A stretch of DNA of 64,000 nt from Ischnura elegans. Taxonomy: Eukaryota > Arthropoda > Insecta > Odonata > Coenagrionidae. Position 1 is the first letter of the stretch; every line of letters begins with the position of its first letter. The notes under the pieces were generated by a model, which saw only the letters and a program-made list of their open reading frames with translations, ran no database searches and was not told the DNA's origin. The stretch is from contig NC_060252.1 of NCBI RefSeq assembly GCF_921293095.1, positions 7,688,001-7,752,000 on the forward strand. The letters run 5' to 3'. A program made the position numbers and the translations under genes. This document shows positions 46,640 through 59,105 of the stretch, one piece after another.

Positions 46640-47025
46640 TCAGAAGTGGACGTCCTGCACGTCCGTCGGCGTCTCGGGCTGCGCCAGCCCCTCCAGAGGG
46701 TCCGCCACGGAGCTTCCGGACGGGGAGGGCGGTGAGGAGGGCGCCTTCTGGTTGGCGGGCGCCGCAGCGGCATCCTTGCCCGCTGCGCTGGGCGCGGCCG
46801 TCTGCGCCTGGTGTTGCAGCAGCACGGCCGTCTCCTTGAGGACGAGGGCTTCCACCCGGAGGATGAGCGCCTCCGCCTGCTCGATCGGCACCCGCGTGAG
46901 GGCGCACACGGAGCGCAGGGCCTCGTCTTCCCTCGGCGCCGGCTGGTGGCGCTTGAGGCCGCGCACCGCCGCGCCGATGCAAGCAGTCGCCACCACCGAC
47001 GGGTACACGCGGATGAAGTCGGGAT
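46640..47025 (-). CDS. CycD: D-type cyclin, last coding exon (G1/S cyclin)
   Basis: D-type cyclins activate CDK4/6 to phosphorylate Rb and start S phase. The minus-strand exon starts after TTTCTCTCGTTCGCAG (splice acceptor at 47026) with a split codon ending AT, then 127 residues. Residues 1-70 (PDFIRVYPSVVATACIGAAV, L..LTRVPIEQAEALILRVEAL) fit the second half of the C-terminal cyclin fold; human CCND1 has FISNPPSMVAAGSVVAAV here. Residues 71-105 are Ala/Pro/Ser-rich. The end, PETPTDVQDVHF, matches the CCND1 ending TPTDVRDVDI, and the Thr-Pro (residue 118) equals Thr286, whose phosphorylation triggers export and degradation. The exon joins what are two exons in vertebrate CCND1. Upstream exons with the cyclin box were not found in the window. 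Confidence 0.87.
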
Positions 47026-47060
47026 CTGCGAACGAGAGAAATACATACCATTAAAATCCT
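47026..47060 (-). promoter_or_regulatory. 3' splice site of the cyclin D terminal exon
   Basis: On the minus strand, TATTTCTCTCGTTCGCAG precedes the conserved PDFIRV codons. The position fits the human CCND1 exon 3/4 boundary, just before the VKFISNPPS-equivalent segment. Phase: two nucleotides of the split codon lie in this exon. Confidence 0.75.
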
Positions 47061-50000
47061 CCCTTTCTAACTTTCATTAAAACTTAAACTTAACGATAAC
47101 TGATCCATGCACAGGAACCTAACTCCGAAAATGAGGAAGTTGACTGGGTTAAAATCCGAATTGGATCAGGTCATCCATCATCTAGCTCCTTATGGACATC
47201 GTAACACTGGTTGCTGTGGATCATTCCACCAGGTTAAATACATATTTGCGAAATCGTCATGCAGCTAGTTCAAATGAGGAACCTATTACCTTTTTTCAAA
47301 GCATAAGGGAATTTTATGGAAGAGGTTTCATGCATAGTACTCTCCATATCCTAACAGCTTCAATGAATTCAATATAAACATTACAGTTACTGAATGCTTC
47401 TTAAAAGTTGTAATGACAATTTGCCCTGTTATTTAGTATGCACAATGCACATTATATTTTTTCCACTCTTAAAAATATAGTGCCATCGCAGTCAAGCAAG
47501 AACTAAAAGTTTTTTTAGGACAATGACAACGAAAATAATAGAAAACCACGTGAACACGATCAAATTTTCAAAGAGAAAACAATTTTCATTCTCACGATTA
47601 GTCAATGCTACACTCATTTATTAGGTTACGATCTAATAAATCAGTGTGGCATATGAGTGACCTTTTGACCTAGGTTTTGACAAATTTGCTCGATCTTCAT
47701 AATGACCAGCTAAATCGTTGGCAAGACATCTCGTGAGATTTAAGGAGCCGAAATTCCACTGAGAGGCTCTATCGGCCCTTTCATGGAAAACAATCATTTT
47801 CCATGTGTACAGGGTGGTGACATGTGTCCAATATGATTGTCCATCATCCTGAAATGCGCCCGCATTGAAACAATTTCAATTCACGGTACGATACGAGCCC
47901 CTCCTGCCAAACGCCTGTCCAAAGGTGAGTAAACCGAGTGGGCAGGTGGCGGGTGGAAACGGAAACGCACGCTGACGCATTTCCTGACGACGACGAGGAA
48001 AATTCCGAGCCGCAACTCACGAGCGAGCGCTTTCGTCCACGCGGTCGATCGAGTCCGCTGCTCCGAATGACGCCTCGATCATTCTCTCTCTCTCTTCTTA
48101 CGTTTCAATAAGTGAGAAAAAATCTATCACGTGGCAATGTGATTGACCCAAAGTCCAAGGACTTCGAACAAAGCATAAAACGCATTCGGAGATTTCAACG
48201 CGTGAAACTGGAGACATCAACGCGCCGTTCCCTTAACCGGTCCATGAAAATAAGGCAGCAGTGTAAGTATGTCCCGAAATCATTTGTTATCACAAAGAAA
48301 GGATTCTATGGAACGCAGAGGGTTTTAATAGCAGTTTTACACTGGGCACAAAATTACACATCTTCAAACAATATGTTTTTCCCAACCGGGCATAGAACAA
48401 TTTTATAATTAGAGCACGGGCTATTTCGCTTCCTCGCGTTATTGCTTTTACACATACGTTCATGCAGATGACGACTTTACACGAAGAACTTCGAAATACT
48501 CTTTAGTGAGTGCGACAGATCAAGAAATTACGTCCTCTTGTAAAAAGCTGCGAAATGGATTGAGTATATTGTTGTTTTCACAAGATGGGCCTAAGGCAAG
48601 TTGTTGTCGAAATTCATCACATGGGAGCTCTTTTTTTCTTTTACAGCTAACCACTTTTTTCATCTTGAAATAGAGAAAAATTTGTATGATAAACCATTTT
48701 TTATCCATCCGAGCTTTCGAGTGGTACGTGCTCAGTAAGAGCTGACGGAACACCCTTATAGCTCATGCATAATCTAAAAATAAAAGTTCATAAACAGGGT
48801 ATTGCATGCTGAAAATACTCTCGCCCTACCAATCAGCCTTGATGTGGCCCACAGAGTATTAATGACACGCAGGAAGCGAATTATTCAGTAATCCAAGCGC
48901 TGACTCAGGCATTTCGGGCTGGGTACCTCAAATTTCGAAATAATAATGAGTGCATTCGATTCCATTTCTGAAGGGAGCCCACCATCACGATGGGCCATCC
49001 AGTTTTGTAAGCACGTGGTGGAGCGGGGCTGACGCGGCGTGCAAGACGGGACTCGTCCGACAGCGTTACCAGCCGCGTTCATTCAACTGAGAGAAGCTTT
49101 CGATGAGGAAGGGAGAGGAAGAAGTGGATGTATATGCATTGTGTGCGGAGCAGGATTTGCGATGGAGCGTGGGAGGAAGGCAAAAGGGAGCAGACAGGAA
49201 GGACGGATAGAAAGGGAAAACTGATTAGTGGCGAATAGGAGCGCGTCCCCGAGGAAAAATATAGCGTCCGCTTCATAGTCCGTCCTTTCCTTGACTCTTG
49301 TGAGTCTCGCCGTGTTTACCTCGCGTTGGACCTTTAAAAACCCTCTCCCTCGGGTCCGTGAAAAACTAGCCCAAGGAAACCACGCAACCCGAGGGATGAA
49401 AAGGTTCTCCCTTTCCTTTATTATTTTTTTCCTCCCTCTCCTCCTCACCCCCGCATCCTCTGGGGGACGACTACCCCAACCTCCCGACGAGGCACAGCCA
49501 AGAGCGAGTCCGACACCCCCTGCCACCCCCATTGTAGTAAAGGACTCTCCCCCTCACCCTCTCTCTCCTTAAAGAACACACCTGCTTAGTGCGTAGCGTA
49601 ATGGAAGGGGGAAGATGAACGTCTGGGACGCGTAAGCTTGGTGCCGGCCATTTAAAAATGGCCGCCTCTCGAGCCACGTGGTCGGGCCGTTACCCAGTCT
49701 CCTTCCTCACCCCACCGCAACTTCCTCACCTGGCGCACAGGCTGACGGGCGCAAAAAAAGCGAACGCGTTCATAAATTCACTCTTTCGGTTGTCACCACT
49801 GGACTTTTCCGGGGATTTTGTGCAATGGTTTGAGTTCGTCTTTTTTTCGTTCGTCTTATTTTCTCTCTCCTTTGGGCCGAGTTGCGATTGTGACTGTGCG
49901 CCATTTTTAGCTTACCCAACGCATTGTCTGAATTCCTGCCTCACCCGCAGAGAGGTTATTGTGAAGAGATCGAGTTGCGAAGAGTTTAAAGGTATGTGCT

Positions 50001-51187
50001 CGCGTCTTTAAAAAAGTATTGGCTGGGTTAGCCATTTAAACTGGAAATGAGCAAACACATGCGTTTCTTTAAAGCCCTAGTATGCACTGAGGATATTTAA
50101 AACTGACGTTTGACAACTGAATGAATAGACGCATTGCTTAATAGAAAGGAGAAATTTTTACAGGCATTTGGTTCGAAAAGAACCTCTCATTAAATCGATT
50201 CGGATGCTGAGAAACGTGAAGTCGCATAAGAAATTCATGTAATTTTTTTAACTTTGAATAACTTCATAATGGAAATTAAGTAAACTTGACGGCATTTGAG
50301 TCGGTACAGAAATAAATAATGGAATTCACATAGCTTACTTACAATACCCACACATAGGGAAAGTCGACTGTTCTAAATTTCTGGCTCAAAATTTTCCTCT
50401 GAAGAATGCCAAGAAATTAAAAGAATTCCAGCGGAGAGGGTTGATTTAGGCTTAAACTGATGTAATTATAACCTTTCAAAAACCTATGAGGTAAATTTAC
50501 CTGAAAATAATATAAAAAATAATTGAAACCACAAGTGCATTGAAATTTTTCTGAATAGCGCCTGTAATTATCAATGAACTGAAATGTTGGCGTTTTCTTT
50601 TTCTGCCGATCACTGCTCAATGGAATGGTTTTAGCCTCCGAGACGTTCGATTAACCATTCGATTGAGCCCGCGAGAGCAGATCCACATGGTCCCTTTAAC
50701 GGGAACGAAACTCGAGGAGAGAAGAATGCGGAGTGAAATCTTATCAGGGCGAATGTCCCCCGAACGGGTTCCAGTGTCTGGGGGGTCCTCTCCCCCCTCT
50801 CGGCCCCCACCGTCTCATCACGGACGGTTCTCTCACGGCACCGCTACGAACGCCGATTCCGTCTCGTAGAGAACGCGAAGTCGGACAAGCGCGCGTCCAG
50901 AACGAAGGTAACCCGAGATACTACAACAACAGGCCGAGAAATCTTGAGCGAGGCATTGAGGAGGACGCTTCGCCGCAGTCCATCGCTGGACTTCTCGTGT
51001 TTTCTGTTGCCTCTTTGGGAGCATTTTAATTGGTTCTCAAAAATTAACGATCAGCCAGCCATATATTCTCAAATTCACCAGGTATAATATTTACAACAAC
51101 TTTGAAATGTGGATTTGATAGATAAAAACAAGTCGAATATAAGTTTCTAAACAACAGACTCGTGTTGAATTTTTCAATCTTAGTTAA
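47061..51187. other. Probable cyclin D intron or upstream DNA; no exon recognised
   Basis: Overlapping open frames at 48885-49677 (up to 149 codons) lie in GC-rich sequence on both strands and carry no domain. A CT-rich run is at 48086-48100. No repeat family recognised. No cyclin-box motif was found on the minus strand by eye. Confidence 0.4.
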
Positions 51188-51357
51188 AAGAGCACACAAA
51201 CTTTTGTAGTTTCCCACACTTGAATCACTCTTACACCGACCTAGATTTCAACAGATAGCCGACGAGAACTTGATAATGACGGTTATCAGTTGAAAACTAG
51301 GTCGGTGTGAGATTGATCGAAGCGTAGAAATTTAAATGCACAAATTTGTGCGCTCTT
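51188..51357. repeat. Foldback with Penelope-like loop
   Basis: Arms 51188-51252 and 51289-51357 pair imperfectly over about 65 nt; both hold ACACCGACCTAG and GCACAAA/GCRCACAAA in inverse. The loop region reads TTGATAATGACGG, TTATCAG, TTGAAAACTAGG, similar to the 19.0-kb loop. It is followed 45 nt later by the motif at 51401. Confidence 0.6.
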
Positions 51358-51400
51358 CAATGGTCATAATATAAGATCATAATATAATTCGGAAGATCCT

Positions 51401-51480
51401 TTGAGGATGATCAGCAATTCGCTGATCGAAACGTCGGGAGACATGGACGACATCAACCGGTGGAAAACCCGAGAAATTTT
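51401..51480 (+). mobile_element. Penelope-like 3' tail with hammerhead-like core
   Basis: TTGAGGA (51401-51407; consensus CTGAnGA with one change), a 7-bp stem GATCAGC/GCTGATC with a short loop, GAAAC (51428-51432) and GTCGGGAGAC, then CAACCGGTGGAAAACCCGAG. This order is, to my knowledge, that of Penelope-like retroelement ends, some of which carry hammerhead ribozymes. Cleavage ability is unproven. Confidence 0.6.
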
Positions 51481-51524
51481 TCAGCAACTGATACGCCGGG
51501 AAAACCTAAGATCACACGTTATAA

Positions 51525-51605
51525 TAAAAGTAACTACAGCTTGTTTCTCCGTGAGATTCAGATCGCTATGGCAGCCAGCTACGCGAGTGGCGACTTCGGT
51601 GAATC
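51525..51605 (+). repeat. Repeat family G fragment
   Basis: TACAGCTTGTTTCTCCGTGA, GATCGC and ACGCGAGTGGCGACT match 57510-57560 and partly 34275-34310. It directly follows the Penelope-like tail, so family G may be part of that element. Confidence 0.55.
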
Positions 51606-53985
51606 CATTGAAATGCACGTCGAGCGACAAGACACGTGGAGGAGGAAGAGTGGAGAATCCTGCGAGCAGCGATCGCTCGCTGTCTTGAAAGAGAGAGAGA
51701 ATGGCCGAGGGACGGAGGTGAAGAGTGGAGTCTCAAGGAGGGCGCTCTGTTCGCAGGTCGTGGAAAATTTGGGACGCGGAGGAGGGAGAGGTGGGGGCGA
51801 ATGCTAAAGGGGGCGCTTGTGGGAGGGAGAGAGGTGGGGGTGTAGAGGGAGTGGACGTCCGTTTAAATGCCCGCCGCCTCACCTTGGGACGATGTCGATC
51901 CGATGCCAAGATAGCCACGATGCGATAGCCAGACGCGCACGCGGTGGGCTAATAAAAAAAAAACAATCGAAAAACATTGGCTACACTTTTTTGCGGGTCT
52001 CGCGAAAGTTTTCTGACAATCAGGCACATAGAATAAACACCGAGGACGAAATTCTCCCTGAAAAAAATGATTAAATGTTATAAAACTCTTTACGAGCCAT
52101 CAACAACGATTGCTATTTACTATGATAATTAGTAAAATGAATTTTACGGTCATAGACAAATATTAGCAACACGTTGCATACGAAAATTGTCCTGGACCAT
52201 CTTCATGAGGACGTTTTCAAAAACAGGCCTAATACTTTCAAACAGGACAATCGTAATTCGGATGTTACGGCCTGTACATCTCGGACTGCGGTAAATACTC
52301 GACGAAAAATGACGGGCCGAGCGTGAGTTATGCGTCCTCTTATCTATCGCTTAAACAAGAGCGCACAGTGGAAAGTTTGCGGTGATCGGCGTTGGGGTCA
52401 GTCGCCCGCTCGTATTAAAGAGTCCCCTCACGTTCGCACGCACGAAGCTTTCTACGAGGAAGGCAGCACGCACGCACGCCCGCGTGTATACGCACTATGG
52501 CCCACTCCACGCTTCCCCGCACCGCCGCTGCTGGCGTCGTCATCGTCGGAGTATGGCAGAGGGGGTGGGGAAACACAATGAGGGCCCCTCCAGGTGCAAG
52601 GGTGGCTTCAAAAGGGCCCCCTCCCCCTGTTAGATTTGTGAGGGGTCCTTTGACAGTAGAGGGCCTCTCTACTCCACTACCTCTAGATTATACCCTCCCC
52701 TGCCTCTTTTTACTACGACTAGGAGTAGTAGTACTCAGGCACACCAGTCGGGACAGGTTTCCCGAAAACTTTTCCGCTCGGCCCACGTGCAGCATTCATT
52801 CCATTCCACGTTTTAGTTGTCGCACGATACGAAGCGCAAACTCAGAAATCGAAGGTCGAAATATTTTAGAGGAGTTGGTTTGTAAACCCAGCCTTTGCAT
52901 TGTCCTGCGGTTGGCAGACTGGTGGCTGCTGCCTAGTTTTAAAAAAATACGTAAAAAAGCAATGGCTCCAAGATTCCACTGTACGTGTAAAAATATAGGG
53001 CAATATTTCTAATAAAAACCTAATAAACCAACATTTGAATAGAAATATGCGATGCATTAAAATCGCATATCTCTCATAATCATATCATCACGACAGATTA
53101 TGGTGGACGTCAGTGTTCGATAGAGGCAGTAAAAATACCATTGAACATATTTTAACGATTACGACTCATAAAAGCACCGTAAGGAAAACATAGATAAAAA
53201 TGGCATGGTATGGAATGTTCGAGAGTTTCTTCTTAATTTTCTAATGTTGAAGAGTAAATTAATGCAAGCTGCTTCATATTCTTCAACAAACATTTTGTTG
53301 CAAAATGCATTTCCACTGGCGCGATTGATATGATCACCACTAGGGGCTCTGCACTCTTTGCTACTATGACAATCAATCATAATCTGTAAACAATAAACTT
53401 AGAACATAAACTAATAACATATATCTGAGCGGAATGAATTTCCATACTACTACCATATATTTAAAAACATTTGTCAATATTATAAAAGTATTTCTTTTTA
53501 TCTGAAAAACAAAGCTACATTTTCCCAACACGGCCTGAGATATTCCAAATGGATGGACATCTGAATTCTCTTTTCGAGTTCATATTGTAGGATGATGTGG
53601 GTTTTGGCAGCGCGAGGCATTCCCACATCCATCCATTGCCATATCCTCCGCGTGCGAAATCGTTCAGAAAAACATTATCAAAGAGAATCGAGGGTTGGAA
53701 TTGGGGTGGGGGCGGTGTGGAGGAATGGTGACGAACACAACAATGGGAGGGGGGCGATGGAGGGAGGGGGGGGAGTAGTAAGTAGTGGGGAGGGGGTTGA
53801 ATATTGAATCACGCCCGATCATAATCGCACTTTTGGTCCATTCTATTTGTGCGACTATCCGAGCCGATGATCGTGATTCGCCAAAAGAGGGGGTTCTCGA
53901 CCCCCCGTTGTGCCTAGCCCGCTGCAGTTGATGAGGGCCGGTGGGAAATATATGAGTGCTGACAACGGAGATTGCAATATTGGGG
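51606..53985. other. Unassigned; GC-rich then AT-rich
   Basis: 51600-52820 is GC-rich with G/GA-rich runs and overlapping frames (up to 171 codons at 52497-53012) lacking domains. 52860-53580 is AT-rich. 53690-53800 is a G-rich run. No gene recognised. Confidence 0.4.
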
Positions 53986-53989
53986 ATTT

Positions 53990-54278
53990 TTTCAGTCGGC
54001 CGCTGGATTTGAGATTATAACAGCAGCGTCAGAACTCGCAAATAGATTATATGACTTTGCAGTGTAGTCTACTAACTTATGTACACTTTAATGCATGTTT
54101 ACGAATTTTATTATTATTTCTAACCGCATGTGGTAGTACAATATTTAAGTATGCGTAACGTCTTTTGGACCGTGTGCTGTGCATGTGGGAATCCAATTGC
54201 ATGCTGCATTCTGGTGATTGATCACCCCCTGCCAAACACCCTAGAGTTGGCTCGCAGGGTAGTATGTAGATGTGTTTT
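53990..54278 (+). mobile_element. LINE family B, 3' tail only
   Basis: Matches 24529-24785 closely: GAGATTATAACAGCAGCGTC, TATTATTTCTAAC, ATGTGGGA-TCCAA, TGATCACCCCCTGCCAAAC, GGCTCGCAGGGTA-TATGTAGATG. A severely 5'-truncated insertion. Confidence 0.85.
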
Positions 54279-57001
54279 TACCCACCGCGCATTCAAATAC
54301 GTTTAGGAAGTCGTCACTCGCGACGCTTACAGGCATAGCGATCCGAACTTCAAGGGAGAGGAAAAAATTATACTTAGCGCTATAAGCCACAAAATATTCA
54401 TAATATATTAATGATATTTTTCTCGAGTGAATTTCGCGAGTGAAAAAAAAAACAATATTATGAGAGCTTTATGTGTTAAACAATTGATACAAAGGAAAAT
54501 AGACGACCTAATCTTGTCGGAAGACCAAGGGACAAGTATTAGCGGCAAGTAAAGAAGGATTCTGGAAAGAAGAGTTGTTGGCAAGAAAGAAAAAGAGAGG
54601 ACTACAGAAAACCAATTCAATGATTCCAAAAGTTGCGCATACACGCATAAAAATGATTACTAATGCCTCATAAATTCACGTTTTGTGTCAAGTCAAGTTC
54701 CCTGTGTAGTCGAATGTATTCTTGTTTCCTTGTCCGTGACTATGTTTACATTCCTCAGCAACGAGCAACAGGCCGCCGTAGGACTGAGATTTCCAACAAG
54801 GAATCCGGCGTCAGCGAAAAACGCCCATCGAAAACTCACGGGGCACGATCAGGATCAGATGAAGAAGAAGAAGCCCTATAGAATGGGGTATCGTGCTGGC
54901 GGCCGTGATATATCAACGACGCGAGTCGCACGAAACGTTAAGGAGACGGATTCCATGGCACGCTAGCCGTTGCAGACGATACTTACTACGAGACACGGGA
55001 AGTGGTGGGGAAACCCTACTTGAACGAATTCAAGGAGCCAAGAGAAACATTAGATGAGAAAGAAGGGTAAAGAGGGTCAGGGAACGAGTGGGGAGGAGAC
55101 GAAACCCTTTCAGGGCAAAGGGTCGATATATATCCTTTCCCACCCTATAAGGGGTCGCGACCCGACTATAAGAAAAAGAGGACGACTACAGGTAAACCCA
55201 TAGCCGTGCGAAAGCCTTTTTGGCATTTATAAGGGCCCCTTCTCTTGCGGTTTCCGGAATGGCCCCACGGCGGGGGGTCCAAATTCACCCCCCTTCCCAC
55301 ACTTTCCCTTGGCTTCAAGACGCCGTATTCATTTCGAGGTGCTCATTTTTAATACACCGCGCAATAAGGGCAAAGGGAGAAGGCCATCGCAGGAAGTGAG
55401 GCATCAAAACACGAAGACCTCAAACATTTCCAATGCAACTTTGCGGAGTCGTGAATGTTTGGCCGCCGAGTGTTCATTGTCGCGAGCGGGAGATCCGCGA
55501 TGGTGTAAAGTATGTTGTGAAATTGAATAGGAGGCATCCCTCCCGGTCTACTGGTCTCATTTCCTCATCTATACAGTACTTGCTTAACATTCAATCTGCC
55601 ACCTTTAAAAATTCAGGGTGCATGGAGTGGTCCCTCGTCAAAATTGGTCTTCCCTCACTCGGTGATTCACCGCCAAGGGTGGTTTAGCGTACAGATGAGG
55701 GTAAAGCTCACCCCTCGATAAGGCACTGACGCCTGAATCACAAAAATTCTGGGAGAGGGGGCTAGTTCCTTTCCCTGAGGCACTTCGCAATTCGGAGATT
55801 TCTTTTTGGGTGTGAGAAGGCTTCACAAATATCAGCGCTGATACACTTGAGCCATCATTTTGCATCTGTCAGGGAATACAGAATGGACCCATGACCACAG
55901 GCGCAGGGTAAACTCAACGTACTCTGAAAATCTGCTGATTTTAGCTTACATTTTAAATGAGTAAGAAGTCACGAAAATAGTCTGTTTTGTAAATTTAACA
56001 GTTTAACTTTATGTTATTTCAGACGAAAACTTTTTTTCGTTTAAAATGCGTCAAATATTATCGAAATTATATTAAATTTACCCTGAATACATCCGAATTA
56101 TTGGGAAAATATTAAAAAATTAATGGGCTGTGAAAAAAGGCAAAATACGATTTATTTTGGCTGGAGTGATGTGTAACCCAGACGCAAGGCTTTCTAAATA
56201 ACTTTGGTTCACGGCACGGAAGAATCTCAGACGAGTAAGTGGTAAGTAGACGAGCGAAAAAAGCATTACGCACGAATCTTTCGTTCGTTCTGAATTAATT
56301 ATTTACGGTGCAACCTCCTTGATACAAGTATGGAAAGCAAGGCTCACCCCACATTGACAAGGACCCTGACGCGGGGCAATGTTAAGAAATGGTCCCCGCA
56401 AAGAAAGGGTGACGTTGAAAAAAAGGGCGAAGGGAAACGTCCCAGGGAATGCATCCGACGATAAGAAAGGTTAAGTCTGGTAAGAGAAGTTCGGAAGGGG
56501 ATCGGGAAGGGTTTGAGGTCATGAGAAAAGGTTGAGAACCCTTTCTTAAGCGATGCAGGAGAAAGGAAAACCCTTATTGGGGAGAGCAAAGCATTTCGGG
56601 AAGAGTCTCGGGTTCACTTTGGGAGGAATATCGTCTGGTGTTGGAAGGGTGTGAGGCAAAAAGGATGAAAACTTGAAGGGATGGAGAGAGAGAGATTGGG
56701 GGGGAGGGGTTGGAAAGCACACCCTCTTCCGATGCCCTCTCATACCCTTCGATACTACGACCACCACCACCAAGGAATGCGACATTGAATGTGTGAGCAA
56801 CACACAGCGAAAAGAGGAATACAAAGAGATATAGGTGCCTAAATATAGGTGCTGCCAGCAGATTCCCACACAACGGAATTTCCCTTGGGAGAGAGCAGTT
56901 TGGAAGTGAAATATCGCACGGAGACTACTTACTAGAGCGAAGGCCCTCGCGTCCGACGCCCCGACAAAGCTTAATTTATACCCCCACTATGCGCCCGTTT
57001 T
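54279..57001. other. Unassigned; long purine-rich tract
   Basis: 56340-56720 is markedly G/A-rich on the plus strand. Frames of 60-107 codons occur on both strands without domains. The 54408-54644 frame is antisense to AAG-rich sequence. No gene recognised. Confidence 0.4.
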
Positions 57002-57295
57002 CAGTGGCGCAGCGAGGGGGGGTTTCGGGGGATAAACCCCCCCCAGAGCTCAGAGAAACTTTTAAGGTTAATCCATTTTACTTCATGTGATTAATATACT
57101 TATAGAAGAGTGTAAGGATTAATAAAATATCCCTCATAAAGTCGTAAAACTCACAATTTTGAACCATTTATCTTAAAATTCCGCAATTTATTTATCTCGC
57201 TCCTACCGCTTATCCTGGTGGGTATTCCATACCCCACACACCCCGGTATTAGTTGCACCTTAACCCCCCAGCCTTAATTCCTAGCTGCGCTCCTG
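57002..57295. mobile_element. MITE with CAGTGGCGCAGC ends
   Basis: The ends CAGTGGCGCAGCGAGG and CCTAGCTGCGCTCCTG are inverted, with a GGGGGGG run and CCCCCCC runs just inside. 294 bp, no coding. The flanks (CCCGTTTT and GTAAAAAT) show no 8-bp duplication. The tip resembles the 16703-16954 element (CAGTGGCGTAGCC), probably the same superfamily. Confidence 0.7.
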
Positions 57296-57355
57296 GTAAA
57301 AATTGAAAAACGACATTAATCGTAAGTAAAACCGAAAGTATGTCGAGAGCAGTTT

Positions 57356-57580
57356 TCCAAAATGTCCGCAGCGCGACGATGAATTCAGAGCGATCCATTC
57401 CTTCTCATGGCTCTTGATAGAGAATTAACCCTCGCGAATGTTAAGATTGAAAAGTTGCTTATTTTAAAGATTGTATCACCACAGTTGACTTTCCGTCAAC
57501 AGCCCTATTTACAGCTCATTTTTACGTGAAATTTGGATCGCAGCCACGCGAGTGGCGACTCGTGTTAGTCCACGTAAAAC
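57356..57580 (+). repeat. Repeat family G, uninterrupted copy
   Basis: AAAATGTCCGCAGCGCGACG, CCATTCCTTCTCATGGCTC, TCAACAGCCCTATTTACAGC, TACGTGAAATTTGGATCGC, CACGCGAGTGGCGACT. It serves as the intact reference for the SINE-split copy at 33.7-34.3 kb. Confidence 0.6.
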
Positions 57581-59040
57581 GGAGCGGGTGATAAAACATT
57601 TTATTGCGACTGGATGTACCAAAATTCGTGACACATTCGTGGCACAACGTGAGACAGCAGCCAATCAGAGTGGTGGCGTCCTTTGGACGAAGAAGCAAGC
57701 GGAGATGTGTTGTGGAAGGTGGGCATAATATCCGAAGCCGTCGTTCATTGCGTGGCGAGCGAAGGAAACCCGATATGATGCTTCCTCGCCGGAGAAATGC
57801 GTGCAGGGTGGAATGGGAGGGAGTGATTGTTGTTTGGAGAGAGTCCGGCGGATGCAGATGCACCCCGAGATCCTGTCAGAGTGAATTGGGGGGGTTTACA
57901 GGGGTGAGGGACAGTGCATCTCCGAGGAAGGGTCTGCCAGGGTACGCATCAACTGTGAACAACTCACTTAAGAAAACGCTACTAAGTAATAATAAATAAA
58001 TCAATCGGTTTTGAAATTTGTAGAGTTCAACGCTGTGTACAGAAACTTTTTTCATTTTAGAGGTGCAAACAATATGATTGTTTAAAATAGTCAGGAATAG
58101 TCCTTGAATTAAAATAGTTAGTGATAGTTAAGTATGGGAAAACTATAGGAATACCTTGCACTCCAAGTTGGTCAATGTAACTCCGCTCGTAAAAAAGGAG
58201 TACTGTTTCGAGAAAAAATTAAGCACAAAAATACTACGGGGCAGAGGATTTTTTAAATTAAATGATGCATCTTAGAAATGAACGGTCTTCTAAAACGCTT
58301 TACACCTACTGGAAACTTTTCACCCATCCTATGGTTGGATTAGGATTAGGCTTGAGAGTTATGGAGAAGAATTCAGCCTATACTAAATTTTTCAATTTTT
58401 ATTGACTCATCGATTTTCTCACTATGTGGCAAGTTAATAGGAATACTACTTTTTTACCCAAAGTTAGCTATGATTTTTATAATTACTAACTTCTCCATTT
58501 TCTAAAAATGTATGCGACATTACTCTTTCCAAAAATATTACTTACGATTGAATGCTCGCATATTTTAATTTCCGTATATTTTATATTTCATCCGCTAAAT
58601 GTTTGTCTTTGACTATTTTTCCTCTCTCCGTGAATATGACGTCGAAGTTTCATGCCACTGCAACTATTTTTGCTGATTTTTACTTGGATGTCTGGTCTAT
58701 TGTAGTGATCAGTCAGTATCAGTTATTACTGCATATTATAGTATTGAATGGTTGGGTTTCTTTCGTGTTCGAACTGATGTGCAATGTGATTTCCCACCAA
58801 ATGCCCACACGGATGGACGGGTGGGCGTGGTTGGAAGTTCTACCCCTAGGGGTCGTCGCAACGTTTTCCCACGGCGCCCATCCTAACCTCCTCCACCACA
58901 GAAAAACACACACCCGATAATTATCGTCCTCTCGTCTGAATGAGCGTCAAAGGATATGGGCGTGGGATCACCCCAACGCCGCCAGCACAGGGAGATATTA
59001 TGGCATGCACCAATACTTTGATACTAGTTCACGGAATAAA
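57581..59040. other. Unassigned DNA
   Basis: Open frames of 113 and 131 codons on opposite strands at 57522-57999, and one of 122 codons at 58552-58920, have no recognisable domain or splice context. Confidence 0.4.
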
Positions 59041-59105
59041 AGTAAAGACCCTGCCTGGATTCGAACCTGGAACCTTTTACTCGCTGGGCCAGATGCAAAG
59101 AACTT
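59041..59105 (-). mobile_element. tRNA-like SINE fragment
   Basis: On the minus strand: CATCTGGCCCAGCGAGTAAA, then a T arm with B box CCAGGTTCGAATCCAGG and perfect 5-bp pairing. The 5' half is eroded, so no tRNA. A short body (GGGTCTTTACTTTTATTCC) follows. Confidence 0.5.

Noticed and set aside
46270..47054. Several long open frames (up to 209 codons) on both strands
   Set aside because: They overlap the cyclin D exon in other frames; GC-rich sequence lacks stop codons. Only the frame matching the cyclin family is kept.
49083..49532. 149-codon minus-strand frame and partners near 49.1-49.7 kb
   Set aside because: Frames are open on both strands in GC-rich, low-complexity DNA; no domain, splice or start context.
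50940..51000. CCATCGCTGGACTTC match to the 6.6-kb exon cassettes
   Set aside because: Only about 15 bases match, with no acceptor or purine-rich continuation; treated as coincidence.
52497..53012. 171-codon plus-strand frame
   Set aside because: Composition changes abruptly at about 52.85 kb within the frame and no domain is visible; likely chance.
54408..54644. 78-codon hydrophobic minus-strand frame, membrane-protein-like
   Set aside because: Antisense of AAG/GAA-rich DNA gives Leu/Phe/Ser-rich peptides by composition; no conserved features.
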